DNA from: Betaproteobacteria bacterium
GTDB taxonomy: Bacteria > Pseudomonadota > Gammaproteobacteria > Burkholderiales > WYBJ01
Reading direction: 5' to 3'
Assembly (NCBI GenBank): GCA_009377585.1
Contig: WHTS01000059.1
Coordinates: forward strand, 1-36,069
Length of the DNA: 36,069 nt
The position numbers and the translations under genes were made by a program. Below the pieces are notes generated by a model, which saw nothing but the letters and a program-made list of their open reading frames with translations, searched no databases and was not told where the DNA came from. Below are positions 8,991 to 17,143 of this stretch, one piece after another (position 1 is the stretch's first letter; the number at the start of each line of letters is the position of its first letter).

Positions 8991-9901
8991 CGGGGTGCTT
9001 CTCCTTCTTTGCGCATTTGATCCGGCGGCGTGCTCTCGCGCGCGGGTGCGGCGGCCTGGTCCAGGCGCTTTTCGACCACCCCGTCCGCGCAGCCGCGCGT
9101 CCCGCCCCTCCTTGTCAGGAGGGGAAGAACCGAGTCATCCCGCCTCTCCTCGGCACGAGGAAAATCCGCGACAGCATCTCCCCGCCTCGCGACAGCATCT
9201 CCCCGCCTCTCATGAAGCGGGGTGCCCGCGAATGCGGGCGGGGTGGTGTGGTCTTCGGTCTTGTGGTCTTCGGTCTTGTGGTCTTCGGTCGTGCAGTCTT
9301 CGATAGTGTGGTTTTCGGTTGTGCGGTCTTCGACGGTGTGGACTTCGGTCGCGCGCTCTTCGACGATCCGATCTTCGGTTCCGCCATGGCCCTCGCCCGG
9401 TGCGTCCGCCTCGGCCGGAGGAACGTCCTCGACATGCCCCTGGGCGTTCACGCGCGTCGGCGGCGGCTCGAAGATATAGCGGGCCTGCGCAAGGCTGCGC
9501 GCGAGGGCAGGCTCGAGCGGACTCGGCACCGAATAGTCGTCGATGTAGACGTCGAGCCCGTCCATCACGTTGAAGCGCGGATCGTGCAGGAGCTTCTTGA
9601 GCGCCTGGCGCTTCAGGTCCTCGGCCACGTGCGGCTGCAGGAAAGCGCGGAAGTCGGATTCGAACGTAAGCGACTCGACCGGGGGCAGCGGCGGCGGCGG
9701 CTCCGGGGATGCAGGCTGCCGCGCGGCTGCGTTGCGATCCCCGCTTTGTGCGGTTGCGGGTGCAGGCGGCTGCTCGATCGCCGGCGCCGCCACCTCCGGG
9801 GCCGCGTCGCGTGCCGCGGCCAGTTTCCGGCGCGACCACCGCTGCAGAAAGGGTTCGTCCTTCGCCGGCGCGGCAGCCGGCTGATCAGCGTCGCGCGTCA
9901 T
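8987..9901 (-). CDS. DUF3306 protein with unusual repeat-containing C-terminal extension
   Basis: A 304-residue protein. The first about 160 residues match DUF3306, a family tied to formate dehydrogenase clusters: FLQRWSRRK near the start, then FRAFLQPHVAEDLKRQALKK and LLHDPRFNVMDGLDVYIDDY. Beyond about residue 170 the protein is low-complexity: nine tandem pentapeptides close to TTEDH (about 174-218), then a Pro/Arg-rich stretch starting PPAFAGTPL that appears to be translated repetitive DNA containing a tandem 21-bp duplication. From memory, family members are usually about 200 residues. The frame stays open to the ATGA overlap with the polyferredoxin gene, so coupling is preserved despite the expansion. 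The biochemical role of DUF3306 is unknown to me. Confidence 0.85.
   Translation of the reverse strand: MTRDADQPAAAPAKDEPFLQRWSRRKLAAARDAAPEVAAPAIEQPPAPATAQSGDRNAAARQPASPEPPPPLPPVESLTFESDFRAFLQPHVAEDLKRQALKKLLHDPRFNVMDGLDVYIDDYSVPSPLEPALARSLAQARYIFEPPPTRVNAQGHVEDVPPAEADAPGEGHGGTEDRIVEERATEVHTVEDRTTENHTIEDCTTEDHKTEDHKTEDHTTPPAFAGTPLHERRGDAVARRGDAVADFPRAEERRDDSVLPLLTRRGGTRGCADGVVEKRLDQAAAPARESTPPDQMRKEGEAPR
9168..9209. repeat. two adjacent 21-bp direct repeats
   Basis: Two perfect copies of a 21-bp unit (gcgacagcatctccccgcct plus c) lie end to end at 9168-9188 and 9189-9209 inside the 3' part of the DUF3306 gene. Because 21 is divisible by three, the frame is kept and the protein shows the duplication as RRGDAVA repeated. 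Flanking sequence (9095-9240) is Pro/Arg-coding and looks like inserted dispersed repetitive DNA rather than ancestral coding sequence. Confidence 0.85.
9248..9382. repeat. nine 15-bp tandem repeats encoding xTEDH pentapeptides
   Basis: Nine consecutive 15-bp units starting gtggtcttcggtctt fill exactly 135 bp with no gaps. The units nearest 9248 are nearly identical and those toward 9382 are diverged. On the coding (minus) strand they give the pentapeptides GTEDR, IVEER, ATEVH, TVEDR, TTENH, TIEDC, TTEDH, KTEDH, KTEDH. The gradient suggests recent expansion at the C-terminal side, by slippage or unequal recombination. Confidence 0.9.
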
Positions 9902-10446
9902 TCGCGTTGCGGCTCATCGGTATTCGTGGACGGACGAAGCGCAGGATCGGGCGGTGCTTCGTCGCGCAACGGATCGCGGCGACGGACCTTGCGCTTGGGC
10001 TCGGGCTTGTAGTGCTCGGCGACGAACGGCGTCATCCATTCCCGGATCACAGCCGGCATCGGTAATCCGTCGACCTGCTCGCCGCCGTCGAGCATCCGGG
10101 CGGCTTCGTTGTAGCTCACAGTCGCCAATTCCGGCCGGGCGGCCGGGCCGCCCGCCTCCATCGACTCGGGCTCGAGCATGCGCCACATGATGAAGACCAT
10201 GGGCGCCGGAGCCGTCAGGTTGAGATGATACCCGTCGGCCTCGGAACGGTGCAGTTCCAGCGCGAACCCCGTGAAACACCAGCGCGTCCCGGCATCGGAG
10301 TCGGCCTGCAAGAAAAAAGCGTGCCCGTGGTTGTCAGATTGCGGCTCGACCGCGACCGCAACCGGCTCCCACCGCTCGGCCGCCCAGCGGTTCGCGAGCG
10401 GCGTGCGCTGCATGACGATGGAAATGTTGAGCTGCAACCGGAGCAC
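9898..10446 (-). CDS. DUF3305 protein, first gene of the formate dehydrogenase operon
   Basis: A 182-residue protein matching DUF3305, which pairs with DUF3306 in fdh clusters. Typical features are the opening strand ISIVMQRTPLANRWAAERWE, the central FTGFALELHRSEADGYHLNL and the motif MPAVIREWMTPFVAEHYKPE. The start is a GTG at 10444-10446; the nearby ATG at 10460 is out of frame. There is no signal peptide, so it is cytoplasmic. Its stop overlaps the DUF3306 start (ATGA). As the most upstream gene it places the operon promoter between 10447 and about 10600, where I see no convincing sigma-70 or sigma-54 site. Molecular function unknown. Confidence 0.85.
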   Translation of the reverse strand: MLRLQLNISIVMQRTPLANRWAAERWEPVAVAVEPQSDNHGHAFFLQADSDAGTRWCFTGFALELHRSEADGYHLNLTAPAPMVFIMWRMLEPESMEAGGPAARPELATVSYNEAARMLDGGEQVDGLPMPAVIREWMTPFVAEHYKPEPKRKVRRRDPLRDEAPPDPALRPSTNTDEPQRE

Positions 10447-10517
10447 CTCGCCGAGCGCATTGTCGCATGGCTGCTCCGAACGGGGTCAGGTATCCCGAAG
10501 GTCGAAGATGGTTACGC

Positions 10518-10599
10518 GGTCAGGCCTTGAATCTTGCGTCAAGGACGGTCGCACGCCTGCAGAGCCTTGCATGGCAGCGCAAGAATCAAGACCTGGTCC
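10518..10599. repeat. imperfect palindromic element (REP/REPIN-like)
   Basis: Two inverted arms of about 21 bp (10518-10538 and 10578-10599) share GGnCAGGnCTTGAnTCTTGCG with a few mismatches and enclose about 39 bp, which itself contains a CAAGG/CCTTG inner pair. The wording (GGTCAGG...CTTGAATCTTGCG) resembles short extragenic palindromes moved by REP-associated tyrosine transposases in proteobacteria. It sits between the end of the TonB receptor gene and the start of the fdh operon and may also act as a transcription barrier. No transposase is nearby. Confidence 0.55.
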
Positions 10600-10609
10600 C
10601 TGAATCCGA

Positions 10610-12354
10610 TCAGAACCGGTAACGAGCGCTCGCCATAACGGTGCGGCGCGAGCCCCACCAGCAGTCGCCGCGTCCAAGACAGGTGCTGACGTAGACCTTG
10701 TCGGTGAGGTTGTGAACGTTCAAGGCGTAACGCCACGCGCCGCGGTCGTAGCCCAGCATGGCGTCGAACAGCGTGACCGACGGCGTTTCGGGCGCCGCGC
10801 CGTCGGTGAACGCGCTCATGTAGCGCACGCCTGCGCCGGCCATGAACCCCGGCATGTCGCCGAGTGCGAAACGGTAGGTGCCCCACACCCCGACCTGATG
10901 CTCGGGCAGGGCCTCGAGCGTCTCGTCGATATCGATGTAGTTGTAATGCGCGGCGATGTCGAGGCCGGGGAGCACCCGGCCGACCATCTCGAGCTCGAGC
11001 CCTCGGGTTCGGGTGCGGCCGACCTGCACCTGATCGAGCGCATTGTTCGGGTCCGGCACCTGGCGCTTCTCCTCGTCGAGCTCGTAGAGCGCGAGATTGA
11101 TCGAGAGCCGCCGTCCGGGCGGCTCCCACTTCAAACCCACTTCGCGCTGCTTTCCGCGCGTTGGCGTCCAGCGCTCGCCGGCGAGATTGGTGCCGGCGAT
11201 CGGCGTGAACGATTCGCTGTAGCTCACGTAGGGCGCCACGCCGCTGTCGAACACGTACATGAGCGCGCCGCGGCGCGTGGTGGCGCGATCGACTTCGTCG
11301 GGCGAGCCTTCGAGGCTGTTCTTCGCCCGATCCCGCCGCAAGCCGACGACGACGATCCAGTTGCCGATCCGCATCTGGTCCTGCAGGTAGATGCCCGTCT
11401 GGTGCAGTTTGCTGCGCGGATTGTCGGCCCGCGCAGGCTCAGCCACCCGAGCTCCTTGCGCTCGGAATCGTAGCGGTCCTTGTCGGGATCGCCGACGAAC
11501 CGGCGTGTCGGAATGCGGCCGTTCGGGTTGGGCAGCACCACGCCCTTGAACGGAAAGAACTGCGAGGTCGACCCGGAGTGGTCGTCCTGCCACAGCGCCT
11601 GCAGCGTGAGCGAGGTCGCCGCGCTCGGCCGCCAGGTGAGCGAGGGCGCGACCACCTTGCGATCGTCATCGACGTAATCGACCTGCGTGTCGCTGTCGCG
11701 CCCCAACGCGACCAGCCGATAAAGCCACTGGCCCTCAGCATCGAGCGGTCCGCTGAGGTCGGCCTGGATCTGCTTGCGATTGTAGTTGCCGAGCTGCACG
11801 CCGATCTCGCGCAGGGGCTCGACGAGCGGACGCTTGCTCACCATGTTGATGATGCCGGCGGTGCTGCCTTGCCCGTAGAGCATCGCGGAGGGACCGCGCA
11901 GCACCTCGATGCGCTCGAGCGTGTACGGTTCGGTGCGCGTGTTGCTCGTGTAATAGCCGACCATGCGGCGCAGGCCGTCGCGGTATTCGTCGGGATAGGC
12001 GCCGCGCACGCGGACGTTGTCGCTGCGCGAATCGAGCCCGTAGGCATCGGAGCGCACGCCGGCGGCGTAGTTGAGCGCATCCTGCAGGTTCTGCGCGCCC
12101 TGGTCTTCGATCCGCTCGCGGGTCACGATCGTGACGGCTTGCGGCGTTTCGAGCAACGGCGTGTCGGTCTTGGTCGCCGTGGTGCTGCGCGCAGCCTGGT
12201 AGCCCTCGTCGGGGCCGTAGGGCGATTGCGGCAGCGGCGCCGGACGCACGGTCACTTCGGGCAGACGCTGCTCGAGCTTGACCTGGCCCGCCGCCCCGGT
12301 CGTGAATGCAAGGCAAGCCGCTGCGGCCGCTGCCCGCGATTTTCCGATTGCCAT
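10610..12354 (-). pseudogene. TonB-dependent siderophore receptor, internal deletion plus frameshift
   Basis: An outer-membrane ferric-siderophore receptor of the FhuE/FoxA type, broken. ATG 12352-12354 follows AAAGGA and a signal peptide. The plug domain is intact (TPQAVTIVTRERIEDQGAQN, then IEVLRGPSAMLYGQGSTAGI). The first barrel strands continue to DRYDSERKELGWLSL, where the frame breaks at about 11430-11445. The next frame resumes at DNPRSKLHQTGIYLQDQM and runs to a normal C-terminus, including YALNVHNLTDKVYV and a final aromatic (SARYRF). About 585 residues remain versus roughly 700-730 for the family, so some 120-150 barrel residues are missing, not merely one base. It lies downstream of the FTR1 gene in the same Fur-regulated cluster. 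Confidence 0.85.
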
Positions 12355-12434
12355 CGGTATTTCCTTTCTTGCTGGAGGAAACGCAATGGCTGGCTGTCGG
12401 CGCGCGACCGTGTGGCTGGCTGGCGTTGAATGGG

Positions 12435-12563
12435 CTAGATGGTTTCGGCGCTGTCTCCCGCGCTGTGCTCGATGACGGCGCGGGCTGCGCCGGAGACGGA
12501 CGGGAACGCCAGCGCGGCAAGCCCGAGCCCGCGATGCGAAACCACCCGAAGCGCACGCATCAT
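12435..12563 (-). CDS. 42-residue ORF: signal peptide with short tail, possible gene remnant
   Basis: A short frame starting ATGATG, overlapping the FTR1 stop codon, reads MMRALRVVSHRGLGLAALAF then PSVSGAARA and ends after 42 codons with HSAGDSAETI. The first 29 residues look like a cleavable signal peptide (ending SGAARA), but almost no mature protein follows. Given neighbouring genes that have lost their interior, this may be the fused ends of a periplasmic iron-handling gene that followed FTR1. That is inference: the tail matches nothing I recognise, and a genuine tiny secreted peptide or chance frame is possible. Confidence 0.35.
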   Translation of the reverse strand: MMRALRVVSHRGLGLAALAFPSVSGAARAVIEHSAGDSAETI

Positions 12564-14484
12564 CGCGCTCGCCGCCGCCCCTGAACGAAGAATCCCGCAG
12601 CGACGAGCGCAAGCACCAGCAGCTGCGCGCCGAGCGTTTCCCGGGTGGCATAAACGCCCAAGGCAGGAAGATCGATCTCGCCGAACGGCGTGGCCGCGAT
12701 CGAGCCGGCTTCCTGCAGCGCGCGCAGTCCGTGGCCGGTGAAGACCACGGCGAGCGCGGCCAGGAGCAGCGCGCTCACGGCGAAGAACGTGCCCAGCGGC
12801 AGCCGCACGCCGTAGCGCAGGATCAGCCACGCAACCGCTGCCAGCACGACCACCGCACAGGCGAAACCCACGACGATGGAGCCGAGCGCGGCCTGCCCTG
12901 CCTGCTGCCACAGCGCCTGATAGAACAGCACCGTCTCGAACGCTTCGCGATAGACGGCGAGGAAGGAAACGCCGGCAAGCGCCCACAAGGTGCCGCGCGC
13001 GAGCGCTCCGCGCAGGCGCGTGTCGATGAACGCCTGCCACGCATGCGCATGACGCTTGCCATGCAGCCAGACGCCGACGTAGAGCAGGATGGCGGCGGCG
13101 AGCAGCGCAGTCACGCCTTCGGTGAATTCGCGCGTCGCGCCGCTGATCTCGATCAGCGCCGAAGCGGCGAACCAGGTGAGGCCGCCCGCGACCAGGGCGC
13201 CGATCCAGCCGAGGTGAATCCACACCAGCGCATCGCGCCGCCCCGCCTTCACCAGCAGCGCCACGATCGCGGCCACCACCAGCAGCGCCTCGAGTCCCTC
13301 GCGCAACAGGATCACGAACGCGCTCAGCGCGGCCGCCGTGGGCGAAAGGCCTTCGCCCTCGAGCTTGTCGGCGCTGGTAGCCAGCAGGCCGTCGATGGTG
13401 TCGGCGGCTGCGTCGACCTCCGCGGCCGGAACGCCACGGCGCATCAGATCGCGATAGCGGAACATCTCCGCCTCGACCTGCTGGCGCAGCTTGCCGTCGA
13501 TCGCATCGAGACTGCCTCGGCAAGCTCGAAGCCTTCGAGATAGGACTGGAGCGCGAGGCGGTTCGCTTCCTCGGGCTTGCCGTCGCGATACGCCGCGGCG
13601 CTTTCTGCGAGCAGCCGGCGCGAAACGGCGATCGGCGACTCCTGCAAGGCTGCAAGCGCTTGCGGATTCGTCTTGAGCCAGGCGAACGCAGCGGCCGTAT
13701 CAGCGCCGTACTTCTGCCCGACTTCTTCATCGGTGAGCGTCGCCAGCGCGCGCAACGTCCCGATCTCGGTCTTGCCCTTGCCTTGCTCCCAGGCGGCGCC
13801 TCCCTGCGCGATCCGCTGCGGGTCGGCGCCGAGCGTGCCGACGTAGAAGGCAAGCGCCCAGCGCTCGTCCTCGCCGAGATGGCGATACGAGGTCATGCCG
13901 GTGCCGGCGACGCCGAGCGTGATGGTGTTGTAGAGGCCGTAGAGGCTGCGCTGCGCCATGCGGGCGTGGTCGTGGAAATCGGATGGCGTGGGGTCCAGAT
14001 TCTTGCCCGCCGGCCCGTCGCCGCGACCCTGCGCACCATGGCATGACACGCATTGCGCCGCGTACAAGCGCTTGCCCGCATCGAGGTCCGGAGCGCGTCT
14101 GGGCGCTACACCGAGCCGGTACGCCGCGATCACCTGCCCTCGCAATGCCGCGGCGCGCTGTGCGATGTCGGCACCCGCGGCCTTGGCATCGATGCGCTCG
14201 GCGAGCTCGGCCGCCGCTTTCAGCAGCTCAGCGCGCGCAGGCACCTCGGGCGAGCTTTTCAGCAGCTCGACCACCTGGCGCGAAAACTCCTGCTGCTCCT
14301 TGTATTCGGCCGCGTCGAGCACTTTGCCGTCCTGCACGAACTGCTGGTAATCCACCCCGATGTAGTCGAGCAGGTGCACCACGGTCTGGGGCGAAGCGGC
14401 GGCCGCCGGGGCGCACACGGTGCAAGCAGCGACGAAGAACGCGCGATCCGTTACCGGGTTTGTCGCGATGGTAATGATTCTCAT
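12560..14484 (-). pseudogene. cytochrome c / FTR1 iron permease fusion, frameshifted
   Basis: Encodes a fusion known in proteobacteria: an N-terminal periplasmic cytochrome c domain (heme site CVSCH at C145-C148-H149) and a C-terminal FTR1-type ferric/ferrous permease. The permease half has both essential REXXE motifs, LREGLEALLVVAAIVALLV and YREAFETVLFYQAL, within seven membrane helices. The two halves lie in different frames. Around 13511-13515 the sequence reads GAGGCAGTCTCGATGCGATC, where restoring one base after GAGGC recovers ...EA-SLDAIDGKLRQQVEAEMFRYR in frame, so a single-base loss is the simplest explanation. It may be a real inactivating mutation or a sequencing error. The ATG used (14482-14484) lies inside the Fur box, so the true start may be further downstream. 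Confidence 0.8.
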
Positions 14485-14488
14485 TATT
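14470..14488. promoter_or_regulatory. Fur box
   Basis: The 19-mer GGTAATGATTCTCATTATT matches the palindromic Fur consensus GATAATGATAATCATTATC at about 15 of 19 positions. It lies between the divergent FTR1 fusion (minus) and the bacterioferritin remnant (plus), as expected for iron-repressed uptake genes. It overlaps the first possible ATG of the FTR1 gene. A weak promoter TTGCGT-17-TACCAT can be drawn across it on the minus strand. Confidence 0.75.
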
Positions 14489-14530
14489 TGACGCAACCGC
14501 AGTCCCCGGCGACGCGGCGATGGTCACGGC

Positions 14531-14797
14531 GTGCCGAACCTGCAGGAGCTCGGCAAGCTGCTGATCGGCGAGAACGTGGCCGAGATGCTGCGCTGTGACC
14601 TGACGCTGGAGCAGAGCGCGCGACCCATGTACCAGGAAGCCATCGCCCATTGCGAGTCGGTGCAGGACTACATCAGCCGCGAGTTGCTCGAAGCCATCCT
14701 CGAAAGCGAGGAAGATCATATCGACTGGCTCGAAACCCAGCTGGGGTTGATCGACACCGTCGGGCTGCAGAACTACATCCAGTCGCAAATGAGCTGA
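14531..14797 (+). pseudogene. bfr: bacterioferritin, 5'-truncated
   Basis: The 88 codons from GTG 14531 match the C-terminal half of bacterioferritin, from PNLQELGKLLIGENVAEMLR through ESEEDHIDWLETQLGLID to a normal end (LQNYIQSQMS), corresponding to about residues 70-157 of the usual 158. The first two helices, with ferroxidase ligands E18, E51 and H54 and heme ligand M52 (E. coli numbering), are absent. Upstream codons in the same frame do not resemble the expected FLEG sequence, and no ribosome site precedes the GTG. The break falls about 40 bp from the Fur box, so the original promoter and start were probably removed by one deletion. The remaining part cannot form the four-helix ferroxidase. 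Confidence 0.85.
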
Positions 14798-14992
14798 CAC
14801 CGTCCCTGAACGGCGTATTACGCGCGCTCGCATCGACCGGTGCGCGCAAACGCAAGGGGCATCGGACGGCACTTGCTCCGACCGCCGGCTGCAACGGCCC
14901 ACACCTGCTTCCGGATAGACCAGTCCGCTCATGCACTGCAATGCGGCGGGCATATAGCGTGCGTGGCTGCTGTTCTGGAGGAGACATCGGAT

Positions 14993-15409
14993 ATGACCGA
15001 AATACCGCCCCTCCCGGCAGCCGAAACCGTCGTCTCGGGCCGGCGCATCCTGATCGTGGACGACAATCGCGATGCCGCAATCAGTCTTTCGATGCTGCTC
15101 GAGCTGAGCGGCAACAAGACCGAGACGGCCTATGACGGATTGGCGGCGATCGACGCCGCGGCCCGCTTCGAGCCCGACGTCGTCCTCCTCGACATCGGCC
15201 TTCCCGGGCTCAACGGCTACGAGGTGGCGCGCCGGATGCGAAACGAGCCCTGGGGCAAGCAGGTGAAGCTGGTCGCCGTTACCGGTTGGGGACATCCCGA
15301 GGACCGCGAGCGCGCCATCGCGGCGGGATTCGACGCGCACCTGTTGAAGCCGGTCGATCATGCCGCCCTGGTGAAGCTGCTTGCCGGCGCGGGCACGCCG
15401 CACCGCTAG
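14993..15409 (+). CDS. single-domain response regulator (CheY-like)
   Basis: A 138-residue protein that is almost entirely a receiver domain. The phosphoacceptor is D67 in VVLLDIGLPGLNGYEVARRM, with the acid pocket D23/D24 (ILIVDDNRDA), T97 region VAVTGWG and K119 (LLKPVD) all present. No output domain follows. ATG 14993-14995 is preceded by GGAGGAG about 9 nt upstream. This receiver type often follows hybrid kinases or occurs alone in betaproteobacteria; no kinase is adjacent here. It converges with the carbonic anhydrase gene. Its target is unknown; phosphorelay or protein-protein signalling is inferred. Confidence 0.88.
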   Translation: MTEIPPLPAAETVVSGRRILIVDDNRDAAISLSMLLELSGNKTETAYDGLAAIDAAARFEPDVVLLDIGLPGLNGYEVARRMRNEPWGKQVKLVAVTGWGHPEDRERAIAAGFDAHLLKPVDHAALVKLLAGAGTPHR

Positions 15410-15497
15410 CTCTAAGCGAAGCGCAGCACGCAGCAGGAGCGACAAATCGCGCCGGGCCGAACCGAAGGAGACGAACAGCCGGTCGGTGTGCGCCTCG

Positions 15498-16166
15498 CTA
15501 CAGATACGTCCCGAGCAGATCCGCACTCTCGTCCAGGTCGGGTACGGGCCTGGAGGGCGCCGCGTCGAGCGGCAGGAATGCGCCGCTTTTTGCGTCCAGC
15601 TCCAGCACCCGGCCATCCTCGATGATGTAGTGCCAGCCGTGCAGGAACAGTGTGGCGTCCTCGACGCGGCTGCGGACCATGGGAAAGGTCAGCAACCGTT
15701 CCAGCTGCAGGACCACCGAGCGCTGCTCGACGCGACGCAGTGCGTCGTCGCTGGCCGTAACCGGCAACACCGCCTCGCGCGCCAGCTCGAGCCACTTGCG
15801 CGTATGCCGAGCCTCGGCAGGCAAATCCTGGTAGAGCGCCTGAATCGCGCCGCAATGGCTATGGCCGCAAACGACGATATCGGTGACGCCCAGGCTGAGC
15901 ACGGCGAACTCGATGGCCGCCGCGCTGCCGTGATAACCGTGCGAAGCATCGTACGGCGGCACCAGGTTGCCGACGTTGCGCACGATGAAGAGCTCGCCCG
16001 GCCCGCAATCCATCAACAGGTGCGGCACGATGCGCGAATCCGAGCAGCCGATGAAGAGGGTGCCCGGGTGCTGGCCCTTCGCCACCAGCTCGCGATACTT
16101 CTGTTCGAACTTCGGAAAGTAATGGTCGCGGAAACGGCTGAGGCGAAACACGAGTTCGCGAGGCAT
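15498..16166 (-). CDS. can: beta-class carbonic anhydrase
   Basis: A 222-residue zinc enzyme interconverting CO2 and bicarbonate in the cytoplasm. The zinc ligands and catalytic dyad are present: C41, D43 and R45 in GCSDSR, and H102 and C105 in VVCGHSHCGAIQ. Other family landmarks are LFIVRNVGNLVPPYDASHGY, the RKWLELAREAV helix and VEDATLFLHGWHYIIEDGRV. Length is normal. ATG 16164-16166 follows GAGGAG about 10 nt upstream. It may recycle CO2 made by formate oxidation or support carboxylases, but nothing in the local layout ties it to the fdh operon. Confidence 0.93.
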   Translation of the reverse strand: MPRELVFRLSRFRDHYFPKFEQKYRELVAKGQHPGTLFIGCSDSRIVPHLLMDCGPGELFIVRNVGNLVPPYDASHGYHGSAAAIEFAVLSLGVTDIVVCGHSHCGAIQALYQDLPAEARHTRKWLELAREAVLPVTASDDALRRVEQRSVVLQLERLLTFPMVRSRVEDATLFLHGWHYIIEDGRVLELDAKSGAFLPLDAAPSRPVPDLDESADLLGTYL

Positions 16167-16223
16167 GGCTGCTGGCTCCTCGTCAGGCTGCCGCAGGATT
16201 CTAGCTGCCAATCCCGCCGGCAC

Positions 16224-16244
16224 AAAACCGGCGCCATGCGCCGG
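16224..16244 (-). terminator. Rho-independent terminator after the methylaspartate ammonia-lyase gene
   Basis: On the minus strand a perfect 7-bp GC stem (CCGGCGC-ATG-GCGCCGG) is followed directly by TTTTG. It sits about 20 bp after the stop codon at 16265, before the carbonic anhydrase start, so it would end transcription of the methylaspartate ammonia-lyase gene. Confidence 0.7.
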
Positions 16245-16264
16245 CGCAACCGCAACTGACGCTG

Positions 16265-17143
16265 TTACCGGCGTGCTGCGAGCAGCGCGAGCGTTCGCGC
16301 CATCTCGTTGGTCTGGATCATCAAGGCTTCGTCGGCGCCGAGCCCCGGCTTGGAGAGCATGAAGTCGGGCTGGCAGGCGAGCCCGATGTGGCACGAAATG
16401 CGGGTCGAATGGTCGGTCTCGTTCGCCGTGCCGCCCAGGCAGGCGCCCATGCCGTTGGCCTTGCAGTAGAGCACGGCCTCGATGGTGTTGTGGATGCTGC
16501 CGAGGTCGGGCGTCTTGATCTGAACGAAATCGGATGCCTGGGCAGCGGCGAAGCGCTTGATATCGGCAAGCTCCACGCGCTTCAGGATCACGCGGTCGAG
16601 CTGGCCCGGGTCGTCCTTGTGACAGGAAGCGAGGATCGCAATGGGTGCGGTGGCGATGCGGCTGCCGTACTCGCGCGCGATCACTTCCGCCATGGTTTTC
16701 TTGTGAGCCAGCGCGCTGGCGTGCAGGAGCGCCTGGCTCACGCCGTAACGGATCGCGGTATGCAGGCGCTTGCCGGCGTGCTCGAAGCGATCCATCTCTT
16801 CGGCATGACGCCGGAATTCGGATACGTCGCGACCGCGCAGTGCCGCCGCCATTTCGGTGCGCACATAGTCGATGTGATGCCGGGCATCGAACGCCGGATC
16901 GCGGCCCGCGACGCCGGCCAGAATCACATCGGCGCAATCGCCGAACGCGACCTGGCCGTCTTCCAGCACGAGCATGACCGAGATGATCGTCGCCGGCTCG
17001 ATGATGCGCGTGAATCCGGGCGACATGGGCGCGCCGTCGTAAAGGCTGCCATTGGGTTTGGCCCTTCCCGCCTTGATCGCCAGGAGGTCGCGATGCATAT
17101 AGCCCGAACGGCCCACCGCGCAAATCACGTCCTTGATCTTCAT
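16265..17143 (-). pseudogene. mal: methylaspartate ammonia-lyase with in-frame core deletion
   Basis: The 292 codons match methylaspartate ammonia-lyase (enolase superfamily; mesaconate + NH3 from 3-methylaspartate) at both ends: MKIKDVICAVGRSGYMHRDL, RLHTAIRYGVSQALL and KKTMAEVIAREYG in the N-terminal half; FVQIKTPDLG, YCKANGMGACLGGTANET and a normal C-terminus ending ALLAARR. The family is about 413 residues. At about position 16567 (residue 192, VILKRVEL/ADIKRF) roughly 118 residues are missing. These carry the catalytic H194 and the Mg2+ ligands D238, E273 and D307 of the clostridial enzyme; only the QIKTP lysine remains. The frame is kept and the ribosome site (GGAGGTG) is intact, so a protein may be made but cannot be active. 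Confidence 0.85.

Noticed and set aside
7746-9020. A 424-codon plus-strand frame, and similar long frames opposite phoR, pstS, the iron genes and the PAS gene
   Set aside because: These are antisense shadows of well-supported genes in a high-GC genome, with no ribosome sites or family motifs.
9168-9382. Possible CRISPR array from regularly spaced repeats
   Set aside because: The units are contiguous 15-bp and 21-bp coding repeats with no spacers and no cas genes.
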